Shown: in pieces, positions 1 through 11,451 of the stretch
Position numbering within the stretch: the stretch's first letter is position 1
Layout: every line of letters begins with the position of its first letter
NCBI GenBank assembly: GCA_013399305.1
Contig: VXAI01000384.1
Location: 124,001-188,000, forward strand
Reading direction: 5' to 3'
Length of the DNA: 64,000 bases
DNA from: Rostratula benghalensis
Lineage: Eukaryota; Chordata; Aves; Charadriiformes; Rostratulidae
Notes under the pieces: generated by a model
Database searches by the model: none
Told to the model about the DNA's origin: nothing
The model's input: only the letters and a program-made list of their open reading frames with translations
Made by a program: the position numbers and the translations under genes

Positions 1-3000
1 ATAAAGCATCCACAAAGAATCTCAGATAGATCCAAGACTTGGCTCACTGTCCTCCGCTTAAATCCAGTTGAGTTTAAAGAGCTCACCTCTTTGATTCAGC
101 AACTGCATGAACAAGAACTATTAATTCACGTGGATCAATACCTACATGTAAACTATTTGTACCAATTTAACATGTTAGTTAAAGCAGTCTTCCTAGGAAG
201 TATGGCCTTTAGTACATTACATGCTGCCATGGATTATTATTCTTTCATCTTGGGTACTATGTGTATAAAATAAAAAAAAATAATCACTTGACCTAGAAAA
301 ATCTTTCCAAGAGAATCCCCACATTTTAAGTAAAACTTTATCTTGCATTTTAATAATAATAATAAAATACTAGCTGCTAAAAGGAAAACTGTTTCAGAAG
401 TACTATATGTATACCTTTACAACATACATCTTATTACCGAAACAGCAGTTATAAAAGGATTAGCTGTAACCTTCCATTAGCTATAGTACTCAGCCTTAAT
501 CCATCATTTGTCCCTGATACAGCAGCAATCTTGAGGCACACATGGTACACAACTGCTGTCACACACTATGTTGATAACCTGTACTGAATAATGGTTATAA
601 ACTATACATTAGACATTGTATTTTATCCAGCTGTATATAAACCACAAATTTACTGTGTAACATTAACACTCACCTGAAGAAGATGGTTCAGCTCTCTGCT
701 TAATTACATGCAGTTGCACCGGGGTTAACTGAGTATCTTAAATTGAGATGAGGTATTCCCTTTCCACTGTCTCCTTTCTTAACATCATCATGTGTCGGGC
801 ATTTACACATCTATGCACATGCTGATAGCTCAGCCATTTGCAGTATTCTTCTCTGTGATCATGCAAGTTGGTAACAGGCAAATTGCATAGCTCCATTCCT
901 AAATGCAAGGTGCCCCACCAGGCAATTAAATCTTCATGATTAAAGTTCATCATGAAAAAGACGAGGGAGTTTACATAAAAAAAAGGTTGTGAAGCCCAGT
1001 GTTTAGATTGTATAGAAGATAAACACAGTAAGAGGGGACAAGGTCATGTGTCATGTTTGCTATAAAAGTACAGGGAATAATAAAGGTAGGTTAAGAGGTT
1101 TCAGTTTTTCCTCTTTCTACAAAGTCCTAAGACAGTCTTATTACCAAAACCACCTTCTTTCACTTGGGAACAAATCTTGAAAACCTGATGCCACTGCCAA
1201 GATTTACTATAGCAGTAAATATTTTATTGAGGGAACTCTACCACTGAGCATAGAAACATCCTTTCTTACGAGGTTTTTAGTAGGTCCTCACTGTCATTCG
1301 CATGAAATATCATTTCCCTTACCATGTGACTGCAGGCAGTCAGACAAGGAGTTTTGAGTTATTGCTGCCAAACCCTTGCTGAGATCAGGATACTTGTACA
1401 GAGCCAAGTAGCACAAGTAGCTTTCTGAGGAACTGTTGTGGCTCCAGACATGTCCATGCTCTGCAGGGATTTTCACAAAAGTCCACCTCCTCCAGTCAGT
1501 CAGAACAGCCAAAAGACACAAGTATTTCATAAACTAAATGACACTAATCTGGAGAACAGTCTATGCATAAAAGCTGCAGGCTACATTTTTTATCCTTTCT
1601 GTAAATCTGTACACCTTAGGCCTCTTTAATAGACTTGCTAAATAAATAACAAACAGACTCCTCTTCCCTCAAAAGCAGTTTCCTAGCATCCAAAGCAGTT
1701 GTTGAAGTTTTAGCCCTTAAAAATGTTGTAAGAAAGGATTTTTTTCAACAGCACTAGAAATTGCTTAATTCAAGAGAAAATACTGCCCATCTTTGGGGTA
1801 CAGGCAGTCAAGTAATCATTAGCAAAATATAGCTTACAAGGGCATGTGCACTGATATCCAGCTAGTGGATATCTGAGTTTGTTATTCCTATAGACCTGTA
1901 CAAGGGCTCATAAACATAGTTTTACACAGGGAGCTCATAACACCCTTCAGCAAAGATATCTTCAGCTTTGAGACTAGAGTAATCCTCAGGCACAGAAGGT
2001 CCCAGTTCTATCACTATATTAACAATGGCCCTTTTACAAGGTTGTAAATGAAATTATATCACACTAATACCTAAAATATTGTTATCACACTAATACCTAA
2101 AATATTGTTATATTCACAATAGTTAATAGCTTACTTTTCACATCCAGCCAGCTGAGCAGTCTCCTTGGTTTATACAGAACAGTGATCTCTTTCTAAAGAA
2201 TTAGAAATTAAAGAAACAAGAAAATCCTACAAGAACAGCCAGACCCAATGCCCACGTCTGCTTCAGTACGCACTGAGGCATTGAGTAGTTAAGGGAGAGT
2301 AGGGGAAACAAAGTGAAAAATCTCCTGAAAATCTGCTCCCAGGCTTTTAGTCAGCAAAAATGTGCTCCTGCCAAATTGATGCTCTGGGATGTGCTCAGTG
2401 CTCCCTCCCCTGCACCAGATGCTGTTTATTCTGATCAGAGTTTCTCACATAAACCCCACTCTGCGCAGAAGTTCAATGACCACCATGAAGAGTACCACCA
2501 AAGACTTTCAAAAGGAGGAGCAGATGTGAATCTAGAACATAATTATTTGTAGTAACAGTATTCAAGAAAGATACCATCACTGGAAGCTTAGCATCACACA
2601 GTTTAACCAACACAGTAATAAACAAAGAAAATTAAGCTGGCTGTCAGCTTTACAACTCTGCTCCCTGATAAACTAGAGATTAACAAGTACAACCAGGAGA
2701 AGATGTCACAATACTGTGCTGTGTAGAGCCAGTATTCCCTTACAGAGAGTAGGTGCTACAAAAGCCCTTTGCCAGAACACTACTATTTCTCTTCATATAT
2801 GTACAGTAAACAAAAGCACACATGCATGAAAGCCATCTGCCACAAACAGTTCCAAATATGAATTGAGCCATGCTGAGTTGCACTAACTGCTGTCAGTGAA
2901 AAGAACATGAAATACAGCTTGACATCAATGTTACACAGCCTGTGTTTCTATGAGTTTTCAATCTGGGACAGCCATATAGTTCAATTTGGGAAAGACATAA

Positions 3001-3011
3001 AGGACATCTTC
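1..3011 (-). other. MCF2L: MCF2L intron sequence (part of the intron after exon 4834-4948)
   Basis: This is AT-rich non-coding sequence in the intron 3' of the second exon, with the intron continuing past the left edge. I looked for the expected continuation of the SEC14 domain (the LQDAGIGF-type segment) on the minus strand and did not find it. It holds a 26-bp tandem duplication at 2057-2108 and a short AAT run near 350-366. Nothing else here is supported. Confidence 0.8.
2057..2108. repeat. 26-bp perfect tandem duplication
   Basis: Two adjacent identical copies of a 26-bp unit (TATCACACTAATACCT... ending ATATTGT) occupy 2057-2082 and 2083-2108, with a few bases of a third copy after them. 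The perfect identity suggests a recent local duplication, or an assembly artefact. Confidence 0.95.
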
Positions 3012-4262
3012 GATTCATACAATTATTCAGGTTTGAAGGGATCTCAGGAGGCTTCTAGTCCAACCTCCTGCTCAAACTCCAGATTCAGATCAGATTGTTC
3101 AGGGCCTTGTATGGTCAGTTCAAAAAACTTCCATGGACAGAGTCTTCCTAGCCTCTCTTACCAGCATGTCTCAATCCTTCATTATCCTCCCAGCGTCAAT
3201 TATTTTCCCTTGGTTAGAACCTCTCCATTCCCCATTTACACCCTGGGCCTCTCCCTCCCCATCACCTACCTCTGTCAGGAGCCTGCCACTCCTTCCATCG
3301 GTGGAGAGAGTGGCTTTTGGGCACCCACAGCTTTTCATCCCCCTAGCTGAGCAAGTCTGGCACCTACAGCCTTCTCCTTGTGCATCAGCTCCAGCCCCAG
3401 CCACCGTGGGAGCCCTGCTGGACCCACGCCAGCTTGTGAACCCTTAATGGTAGCTCAGAGCTGGGCCCACACTGCAGGTGGGGTCTGGAGAGAGCTAGCC
3501 AGGAGATGGCTGCTGTCACCCACTTTAGGCCATACTCTTTTGCAGCCCCAGGGCCACCAGCTTTAACTGCTGCCAGGGCACCTTGCTGGCTCACATTTAG
3601 CCTGCTGTTCATCAGGTCTTTTTCAGAAAGGCAGCTCCACAGCCAATTAGTTCCCGAGCTGTATTCTTGCAAGGAGTCAGTCTATCCAAATTGCAGGATT
3701 TGGCATTTGCCATTGCAAAACTTCATGAGGTTCCTGTCAGCCATCTGTGTTCCACAGGTCCACATATTCCTTGTTTATTCCTGTATTGCTAAAGCAAAGT
3801 ATTTTGGGGTTTTGGGTTTTTTTTTTTTTTTTTTTTTTTTAGGGGCCTTGATGTCCCTTGCTCCTTGTCCCTCAGTTTCAGGTGTGCTTTGATTTTCCTG
3901 TAAAACTGTCCTTAAGTGTTTGGGCAACACTTTCATATTCTTCCTTTGTAGCCTGTCCCCGCTTTCACTTCCTGTATGGTCTCTTTGTACTCCAGCTCAG
4001 CCATAATTTCCCCGTTCAGCCAGGTCAGTCTCCTGTTACGTCTATTCATTTTCCAGGACATACCATTCTTGTGCTCAGAGGATGCTTTCCTTAAAAACTT
4101 GCCAGCTTTCCTCAGCAAATTTAATCTTCAGAGTTGCTTTCCACTGAATCCCACCTACCAGTTCCCTAAATACACCCAAAGCCTGGCTGCTTGAAGTCTG
4201 TACTTTGTCACTTGCCTTCCTCACCTCCATCAGGATCTTGAACCACACTGTTTCCATTCCCT
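3012..4262 (-). mobile_element. Degraded composite CR1 LINE with ORF2 fragments
   Basis: Three stretches read in CR1 order on the minus strand. At about 3840-4262, the linker between the endonuclease and reverse transcriptase domains is recognisable: FKILMEVRKAS..., FRELVGGIQW and, after a frame break, WLNGEIMAELEYKE, matching the family pattern of a RPAWLN-type motif followed by a charged helix. At about 3545-3760, the C-terminal part of ORF2 shows W.WSC.SEKDLM.SRLNVSQQ.A. At 3012-3180 is a CR1 3' end (TTTGAAGGGATCTCAGGAGG on the plus strand). The whole reverse transcriptase core is missing, and 24 T at 3817-3840 occupy that place. Frames are broken throughout. The 3200-3480 part is not clearly CR1 and could be another insertion. 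The element is inactive and sits in an MCF2L intron in the same orientation as the gene. Confidence 0.85.
3817..3840. repeat. T24 homopolymer preceded by TTTTGGGG-type tract
   Basis: An uninterrupted run of 24 T follows TTTTGGGGTTTTGGG on the plus strand. It lies inside the degraded CR1 at the point where the reverse transcriptase segment is absent. Confidence 0.95.
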
Positions 4263-4833
4263 AACAGATCTTCAACAAAATCACAATTTTTATTAAGCAG
4301 ACCATTGGTAAGAGCACCCCCTCTAAGACAGCCAGGATAAACTGCTGGACCTGCTTAGCACCCTTAAAGTTCTGGAAGTGCTGCAAAGACTACATTCAGC
4401 TGAGCCAGGGAAACAGAGCACAAGCGGTCAGGACAAAACACTGTGTGTAGCTATGGAGTATCCTCTCACACCAAGGAACATCATGAGTAGCATCACGTGC
4501 TTCTTCTGCCAAAATTAACCACGTTTTTAATAAAAGCACCTAACACTGCAAGATACAGCAACAAGAAGTAACAAGAAACAAGAGGGCAATGTCCATCATG
4601 CAACCTGCAGCCAATACATATCAGGAAGTAATTTTCTGATGAGATATGGATAGCACTATGTAATTCATTTAACTACCACATTAGACAGCTGTTATTAATC
4701 AACACTTACTGACTCTGCTCTATAAGCTGCATTTTCTTTTTCTTTAATTATCACATAAATGACTGAATATGAAAACAACAACAACAAAATCACCGCACAG
4801 ACAAATAAGTATTTTCTCTAAAGAGGTGCTCAC
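4263..4833 (-). other. MCF2L: MCF2L intron, proximal to the 4834 donor
   Basis: Non-coding sequence between the CR1 relic and the donor site of the second exon. Apart from the donor at 4828-4833 (GTGAGC on the minus strand), I see nothing that can be named. Confidence 0.8.
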
Positions 4834-4948
4834 CTTGGGATGCTTGTCAGGTAGGTCAGGACATTCTGGAACTCCTTCTCGGGGATCTCACTGAAAGCTG
4901 GATAGTCCGGAAAGGTGATAACAGGGCATCCATCTCCCCCCCTTCCAC
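4834..4948 (-). CDS. MCF2L: MCF2L coding exon, N-terminal part of SEC14/CRAL-TRIO domain
   Basis: This is a 115-bp internal exon. Seen: on the minus strand the acceptor is CTTTTGTAG|GTGG and the donor CCCAAG|GTGAGC. Two bases complete Gly from the upstream exon, 37 codons follow, and the last two bases (AG) leave a Ser to be completed. The product reads GGRGGDGCPVITFPDYPAF, then SEIPEKEFQNVLTYLTSIPS. Known: the G-G-R-G-x-D-G-x-P-(V/I)-I-T-F-P motif followed by LTYLTSIPS is diagnostic of the MCF2L/MCF2/Trio/kalirin SEC14 modules. FPDYPAFSEIP points to MCF2L rather than MCF2L2, which I recall as having FPEFSGF here. The domain binds phosphoinositides and helps restrain or target the GEF. Odd: the coding strand carries seven consecutive G (4936-4942) across the Arg-Gly-Gly codons, a slippage-prone site. 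The following exon lies outside the window to the left. Confidence 0.97.
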
Positions 4949-7342
4949 CTACAAAAGACAAAAGCAGCAGGCATTTTTACATGCAAGTCCCTTCATCTAG
5001 CCTGATGTTTCCCAGTAAGGAAACTATGGTGTTGCTTTGGGGTTTTTTTTCTGGGTTTTGGTTGGGGTTTTTTTTGTTTGTTTGTTTCGGTGGAGGGCTC
5101 ATCAGTGTGGACCCTCTCTATTCTGAACCATCTAATGTCTTCCTTCAGAACATAGGAAGTTATATAGGAAGGAACTTGTTGCACCACATTCGATTTTCTT
5201 TTTTCCTGTACAAACGCCTTCGCTCAGGTGAACACAGTTTTGACACCAGATGGCAGTGCATCTTTCTTTTTCTAAATGTCAACCGTATGTAAATATGACC
5301 CATTTGGAGAAAGAACAGATTTAGAAAAAGTTCATTCAGAATTAAGTAGGTGAATCTCCATCTTGAACTGAATTCAACCTTCTTACTAGTTTGAACTCTT
5401 TCCTACGACACCCCCTCCCCCTCCTTCAGCTACCTGCTCTGCTTCTAGGACAGTCTACCAGATGTGGCAGAACACTAAAAGAACTGGGGGAAGGTGCTTC
5501 AAATGAGATGTCTTGCTCAACTTCTCAGATTACCTATAAAAGGTAGGTAATGCTTTACCTACAAAAGGTAAAGCAGAATGGAACACCTAGGCTGCAGGAT
5601 GGCTGCTGCTGAGCTAGATATCATCTGCATCTTTTTTGGCATTTGCACCACTGAGTAGAATTAAAAAATGCAATGATTTTTAAAGTGCTCCACACACATT
5701 TCTATATGCAAAATGTAATATTTTTTTAAAAGGCAATACTGAAGTTATGTGTCTTACGCAAGAATATTTTCATAGAGATAGGCTGGACAATTGAGGGCTA
5801 GTTGAGCCCTAGCAACTGTATGAAATTAACAGATGGGGATGGCAGGGAAATGTTGCTGGAAACTTGTATCTGCTTTGCAGTTCAAAAAGAGAAAAAAACC
5901 AGCGCAAAATGACTGTGGCAAAATATTAAGGCTTTTTTTTCCAGCCCTGAAATCGGACAACCGTGCAGAAGTCAACTGTAAACTGTGTTAAAACACCAGT
6001 CGTGATAGCAACAGTGATTTGTGAGAATTAGTCTGCTATTAGCCACTTCAAGTCCCTTTACATCTAACCTCACCAGAAGGAGAAATATTTGAGTTCAGAT
6101 TCATTTGATGAAAGAAACCACCATTTCCCTCCAAAACCGCCTGTAATTAGAAGAGTTCAAATAGTATCCTTATGTTAATTTGTGGTGAATCTCACCTCAA
6201 ACTACTCGCTTACAGGCAATATGGTGCTACTGCTCTGTAGCTCTTGAAATCTTGAAATTGCATCAGAAAATGTGCTCTATGCACTTAAACAACAAAATGC
6301 AACTATTAGGCAAATCTCACAATTTTCAAAACATAATGTTACATTATTTGGATAAAGGCTAAGTCAATGGAGTTAATTTCAGCTATATATTTGTGTTGTG
6401 AATATTTATAAGTTAAGACCAACAAATTGGATTCTATGATTTTTTTTGTTGTTGTTGTTCTACCAAGGCTATAAGGACCAAAGCATTTTCCTCTCTTGTT
6501 AAAAACCTTTTTTTCAAACATGATAATGATTATTTCTGCTGCTCACAAGGTGTTCTGCTCTCTCCAGAATATCTATTTTTAGGTACAATTATACATTATT
6601 TGCAGTATCCTGCTCAGTTACTTGCTTTGTTCTATTTAACTTCTATAAATAGGGCATATGAAACAAAAGAAGAACAATACACTTGCAGAACACATCCTAA
6701 AAGCAGAAGCCCAGACTATGACCTCCAGGAAGTTACCAGACCACCACCAATTGTCAAGGGCAAATAGAGCCATCCTGCCTTGATATTGCCTCTTAATTTT
6801 CAGTTTCTAATACACTCATCCCTGGTTATCTTGGGTGGAGACAACCCTCTCCTGCCATGTGCTGTTAGAAGATCGTTGGTCACTGGTTATCTTTATTCTC
6901 CAGTATTTTCCTGCTGAGATACTAAAGCACACATATACCTTCAAATACTGCTCAAGTGCTTTTCCTTATCAGGACTTCACTGCTGAGAAGAGCTTAGGGC
7001 AGAGCGACCTGAAGTGCTATACATAATAAATTCTATGAAGTTCCAGCTTTAACATTGCTGGCCTATAAAAGTGGTTTTCCATATCGCAGTTTTAAACACA
7101 TAGCTACTCAGCAAAGCAGTTGCTACTTACAAATGAATGTTTGTCACTGCAAGCTACAAAAAGCACATGGGAAATATAACAAAGAAAAAAATCCTGCTTT
7201 TAAATTCTGGTTGCATTAAATTGTAATAAAAGTAATAGGTGAGTTCACTTTTTTAAAGTGTCCTTTATTCCATAATGAACCTGATGCAACAAGGAGCGTT
7301 TTTTTCTTGCTTCAGTTCTGCAAAAGCAGAATTAAGCCATTT

Positions 7343-7362
7343 ATTAATTAATATTAATTAAT
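7343..7362. repeat. 20-bp perfect AT palindrome
   Basis: A perfect 20-bp palindrome made only of ATTAAT units meeting at a central TATA. Each arm holds overlapping TAAT cores, the typical homeodomain contact. It could instead be AT-rich drift. Confidence 0.9.
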
Positions 7363-10340
7363 GAGAGAGATGTTTTACTCATATAGCTTCACAAGCTGTA
7401 TTTTGCCTAGGCTGATCAGCAGGAAGTATACTGGATTAGAAATGCAGATTGCAAATTTAGCAATAGCTCAATTCATACCTGGATGTATTTGAACTGGAGA
7501 TCTTAGCCAAGGATTTTTTTCCTTCTTTGTTACTCTTCTCTTTTTAATAAAAATCTTTACAGACTGTGGGTTTAGCACCATGAATATAAAACAGCTGTTA
7601 AGCCTACATGTGTGCAAGACACAAACTGCTAAGGAGTACCTTTTCCACTGTCAATACACAACACATACATTGACCACGTTACGTTGGCAACAAAAATCAA
7701 GTTGATACTTTCAACTAACTGATGCAATGTATGTACCACTCAGAAGCTCTCAAACACAGTTTTACAACTAGACTGGGCACCTGTGGATACTTCAAATGGA
7801 ACAGTTTAACCAGTGAGGTATTTTCGGGTCATTTCCCCAGAGGAGAGCAAGAGCAGAGGGAAGGAAATAAAGCTAAGGAGAACAAGGAGAAGCTTATTAT
7901 TTACAATGGTAATGTAAGGGGCCAAAGATACAAGCATTTTGAAATGTATGTTTTGAAATAGCTAGGTACCAATGCTAACTTTCTCAACTGCAGGAAAAAG
8001 AACTATGAATCAATAGGCAAAAATCCAAGTAGCACAAACCCATATTTTTATTTCCTTTAATGGAAATACTTTGTTTGAAGTTGGTCAATGCACGAAGAGG
8101 CATCCAAAGGAAAGTGAGTCGAAATAATTAGTAATGGTGACCAAGAGTCTCATTTGCACATCACACAGTTCGTATGATTTAAGATGCAGATAAACACACC
8201 CACCTGTCTGTACACTCTTCATCTACATTTATTTTAACATGCCTGCATACAGTGATGGCAGATAGTTGCAAAGTTGGGTACGAAAGTCACACAGCAACTT
8301 TCCAATTAAGGAAAACGAATACATAGGAAAGAAAATATGAAGCGTGAATGAAAGACTGTAAAAAAATACATTTTCCAGAGACTTTTAAATGGATCTTCCA
8401 ATGTCCTTCATGAGTATTAAAAACAAAAAAAGGCATAATACCCTTTGCAATGAAGAAGGAAAAGTGGTTGCACAAATGCTAAAGTAAGAAAAAAGACAGG
8501 AGAAACAGTGAGAAGAAAAAAAAAAAAAAGAGTTCTTGCAAAGATAAGGATCTTGTTCCACAGAAAGAACAAACTCCAAAAGGAAGAAGTAAACAGCTGA
8601 GCATGAGGTAAAATATTAAATTTGGGGTTTATAAACTTGTTATGTGAATGATTGATTAAAAACCTCATCCACTGCTTGTCCCTCCATTACACTTAAGCTG
8701 AACACATGACTACAATCTCACTGCTGAGCAAAAACTAGAGCCTTTGGCGTCTCCTGTAGGAGTAGCTACCACCTTGATCTCATTGCACTGTGCTATATTG
8801 ACTGAAAAACTGAAGCATTAACTTAATTTTTTTTCTTTATTTTGTTTCATTTCAAGCCTAATTTGGATGTGCCTCTAGCATTTCCATTATAATATAGCAG
8901 AATGACTGCCATGAATTACTTTGTCCCTGAAGAGGAAAAGAGACCAAGAGAAGGAAGTGACCCCTATTTAGACCAAAACACAGAAGTAGCTTGGGAAGGG
9001 CTAGAGCCTTTAGCCACAGAAGCAGCTTAGGTTTCATTCACTATTCAAGCAAGCATCCCACAAGACCTAGATACATCCTATTAGAGGAAAATGAAGTGAT
9101 TAAAGTGTAAGTTGCATTGCTGTTGAAAAACCAATGACTAAAAACTGAAATGCATCTAAGACATTACACAATTTGTCATACCTGCAAAGATGCCATCTGC
9201 CAAAAACATCTGTAATCTACAGACTTTCATTTTAATGAGTTTTATGCCATGTTCTAAGATTCTATTTCTGAGGCAACTTAGTAATACGCAAAAATACCCT
9301 TCACACACGTAGCGAAAGTCTTAAGTGGCACTACAGCAAAGCTACTCATAAGCACAACTGCAAGAACAAATTGTACATAAATTGACTATCAAAATATTAT
9401 CTCTGCTCCTTTGTTCACAGAACCCATAACACGACTATTTGGTACAGCACAGAAGATTAACTGTCAGTGTCACACAGGAGAATATTAGGAACTGAAGTCC
9501 AAAGCAAAATCAAAATGCCTAACAGTCAGACTGCCCAAGAATAATAAAATACAACAGAGGATATAGTCAAAGCCCACAGTAATGCAGCTGGCCTACTATT
9601 TCAGGCAAACAAACCAGACTTTTAATAGACATGAGGGTGAATAAATAGAAGGAAATAGAATGATGAACGTATGCTTTTACTAAGCTCCACTGCACAGTGG
9701 ATGTAACGAATGCTGACGATGCTTGTGGCTGTGTGAGCTCAACAGTCTTAAGATAGGAAAAAGTCTTCAGTTGGACTCAATGAGATTTTGTTCATCTACT
9801 GTAGTTACCATTTTCCCTCCTCACTTCAGAGGGGCAAAATATAAATCCTACTTGCAGTTTCTTAGATAGGCTGATTCTTGCATAACATCATTATGGGCCA
9901 GTTTATGCCCCTGGATAAGAAGGAAGAGCTGGGAAAGTCAAAAAAATAATCTGCCAGAAAAGAACTGTAGACTAAACACCATCATCTCAAATAGAGCATG
10001 AAAAGCCAGCCTCACATACAAAATCTCATTTCCAAGTGCTACCCCCACCCCATAGAAAACGCAGTTGCTACCACAAACCCACACTTAGTTTATACCTTGT
10101 GTGGCAGGAATAAATCATAATTAATGGTTTGCTCTGAGTACAAGACTTTTTAATAAGCTCTTGCCGAGCAAAGCAGTACACTGGTTCATTCCTCATGTCT
10201 CTTGATGCAGGGATGGATTGAAAGGAAGAGGGGGCAGTCATAAAGCCCAGTTTCAGCCCAGAGAGGTAAATCTCCTTTATGCTGAAGGAGGCAGGGCAGC
10301 TCTGTAAAGCCACTGATGTTCTCCCTCTCTATCTATCAGA

Positions 10341-10357
10341 GGGAGGGCAGGGCAGGG
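10341..10357 (+). other. Potential G-quadruplex
   Basis: GGGAGGGCAGGGCAGGG: four G3 runs with loops of 1, 2 and 2 bases, which is a strong G-quadruplex pattern. It lies about 1 kb into the intron after exon 11368-11451, on the strand opposite to the MCF2L transcript. Confidence 0.85.
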
Positions 10358-11367
10358 CAGTAACTTCAGCAAGTTCACTGCTGCACACCTGCAAGAGCTT
10401 TACAGGCAAGAGGACAGGAAAACAAACCCAGAAGCTTATCAGACAACTGCCACACAGCCTGATCAGTAAGCAAAGGCACTATCTCACTTCACCCATTAAC
10501 AGCCAGCCACGGTTCCAGCACTGAGATGGACCAAGCCCAGCAACAAACACCTGCGTGGCAGCTAAACACAGGGCCCCATGACCTACCTGGCACAGGTTAT
10601 CCAGGGACATCAAAGACACTCTGTGCTATGTGAACTTGGCTGTGTTGCTCTAACAGATGACTTTACTCCTTAAAAGCAGGTTCCTTTGCAAGAGACAGGT
10701 GGTGATACCAAGCCAAAAACCCTGTCCAGAACTTGGTGCTTCACAAACCTGAACCCTTGCACTGAGGTTGTAAAGAAACATGGTGCCGTGGTATTTGATC
10801 AGACATCTCTTTAGCCAAGTCCAAGGTGTCAGCTTGGGCTTCAGTATCAAACCTGACAGCAGAGCCAGCATACCCTGTGGGGTGAGGACTTTGAGACCAC
10901 AGCAACCAGCAGCACATTCACACTGCACTCCTCAGCTCTCAGCAAGGGCTCGGTAGGCTCAGAGAGCTCTAGGTCAGTGTTTGAGCACTGTCTCGGCTCG
11001 AAGCACTGAAGAGCTCAAAGTAAGCACCCGTGGCTCCCTTAGCACCAAAACCAGGAGACTACATCTTCCTGTACCAAGCTCATCAGCACTTATTTATTTC
11101 CCCCTATTTATTCTTTTATCCTACCCTCAATTCCATCTCATTATCCTGGATGCCAGAAAATGAACTATAATACAAAAATCCTGTTACACTTCATGAAAAA
11201 AAAAATATTCTCTTCAAAAATCCTTGAATAAATTCTTGGTAGTCTGTGTTTTGAGCTGGTCATAAAATATTAATTTCTCCTGTACGAGACCTCAAAAACT
11301 ATGAACATACAACAGGCCCAAACGTACACCCAAGCAAAATCTGTAGCAGGGAACCCCATAGTCTTAC

Positions 11368-11451
11368 CTGAGAGGTAAGCAAATTGTTTCTTTAACTGGT
11401 CCTGAATATCTGCAGCATAGAGGGGAATGATATCCTGATGCATGATTTCAT
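11368..11451 (-). CDS. MCF2L: MCF2L internal coding exon, start of SEC14/CRAL-TRIO region
   Basis: This is an 84-bp internal exon. Seen: on the minus strand it is preceded by a pyrimidine-rich acceptor (TTTGTTTGTCACAG) and followed by a strong donor (CTCAG|GTAAGA). The frame is fixed because the exon supplies two bases of the first codon, 27 full codons and one base of the last. It reads (D)EIMHQDIIPLYAADIQDQ, then a lysine pair, then QFAYLS(G). Known: this is the conserved N-terminal lead-in to the SEC14-like domain of MCF2L (DBS/OST), a Rho GEF for Cdc42 and RhoA that binds phosphoinositides. The paralogue MCF2L2 has a related but less similar stretch. The next exon at 4834-4948 joins it in phase to complete LSGGRG. 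The exon must be preceded by one ending in a single G to complete Asp; I could not place that exon convincingly in the 52.5 kb upstream. Gene identity rests on recognising the protein, not on a search. Confidence 0.95.

Larger units (their letters stand above)
4949..11367 (-). other. MCF2L: MCF2L intron between the two coding exons (6,419 bp)
   Basis: The intron is bounded by GTAAGA at 11362-11367 and TTTTGTAG ending at 4949, both read on the minus strand. It is AT-rich with no supported coding content. It contains T/G tracts at about 5037-5090, a 20-bp AT palindrome at 7343-7362, a plus-strand G-quadruplex motif at 10341-10357 and homopolymer runs (for example A near 8517-8529). No interspersed repeat was recognised. 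Confidence 0.9.

Noticed and set aside
87..102. 16-nt minus-strand micro-exon between CATGCAG and GTGAGC
   Set aside because: Joining it after the 4834 donor gives a stop almost at once, and the sequence does not match the next SEC14 segment.
1..273. Open frame on the plus strand from the left edge (about 90 codons)
   Set aside because: No recognisable domain, no splice or start context, and it lies antisense inside an MCF2L intron. Most likely chance.
2907..3447. Open frames of 104-147 codons on the plus strand
   Set aside because: They run antisense through the CR1 relic and its GC-rich neighbour; no independent evidence of coding.
3801..3816. Telomere-like TTTTGGGGTTTTGGG
   Set aside because: It resembles a ciliate telomere, not the vertebrate TTAGGG, and is a single imperfect copy next to a T tract.
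4834..4948. Assignment to the paralogues MCF2 or MCF2L2, or to Trio/kalirin
   Set aside because: The FPDYPAFSEIP and KEFQNV wording and the DEIMHQD lead-in fit MCF2L better than my recollection of the paralogues.
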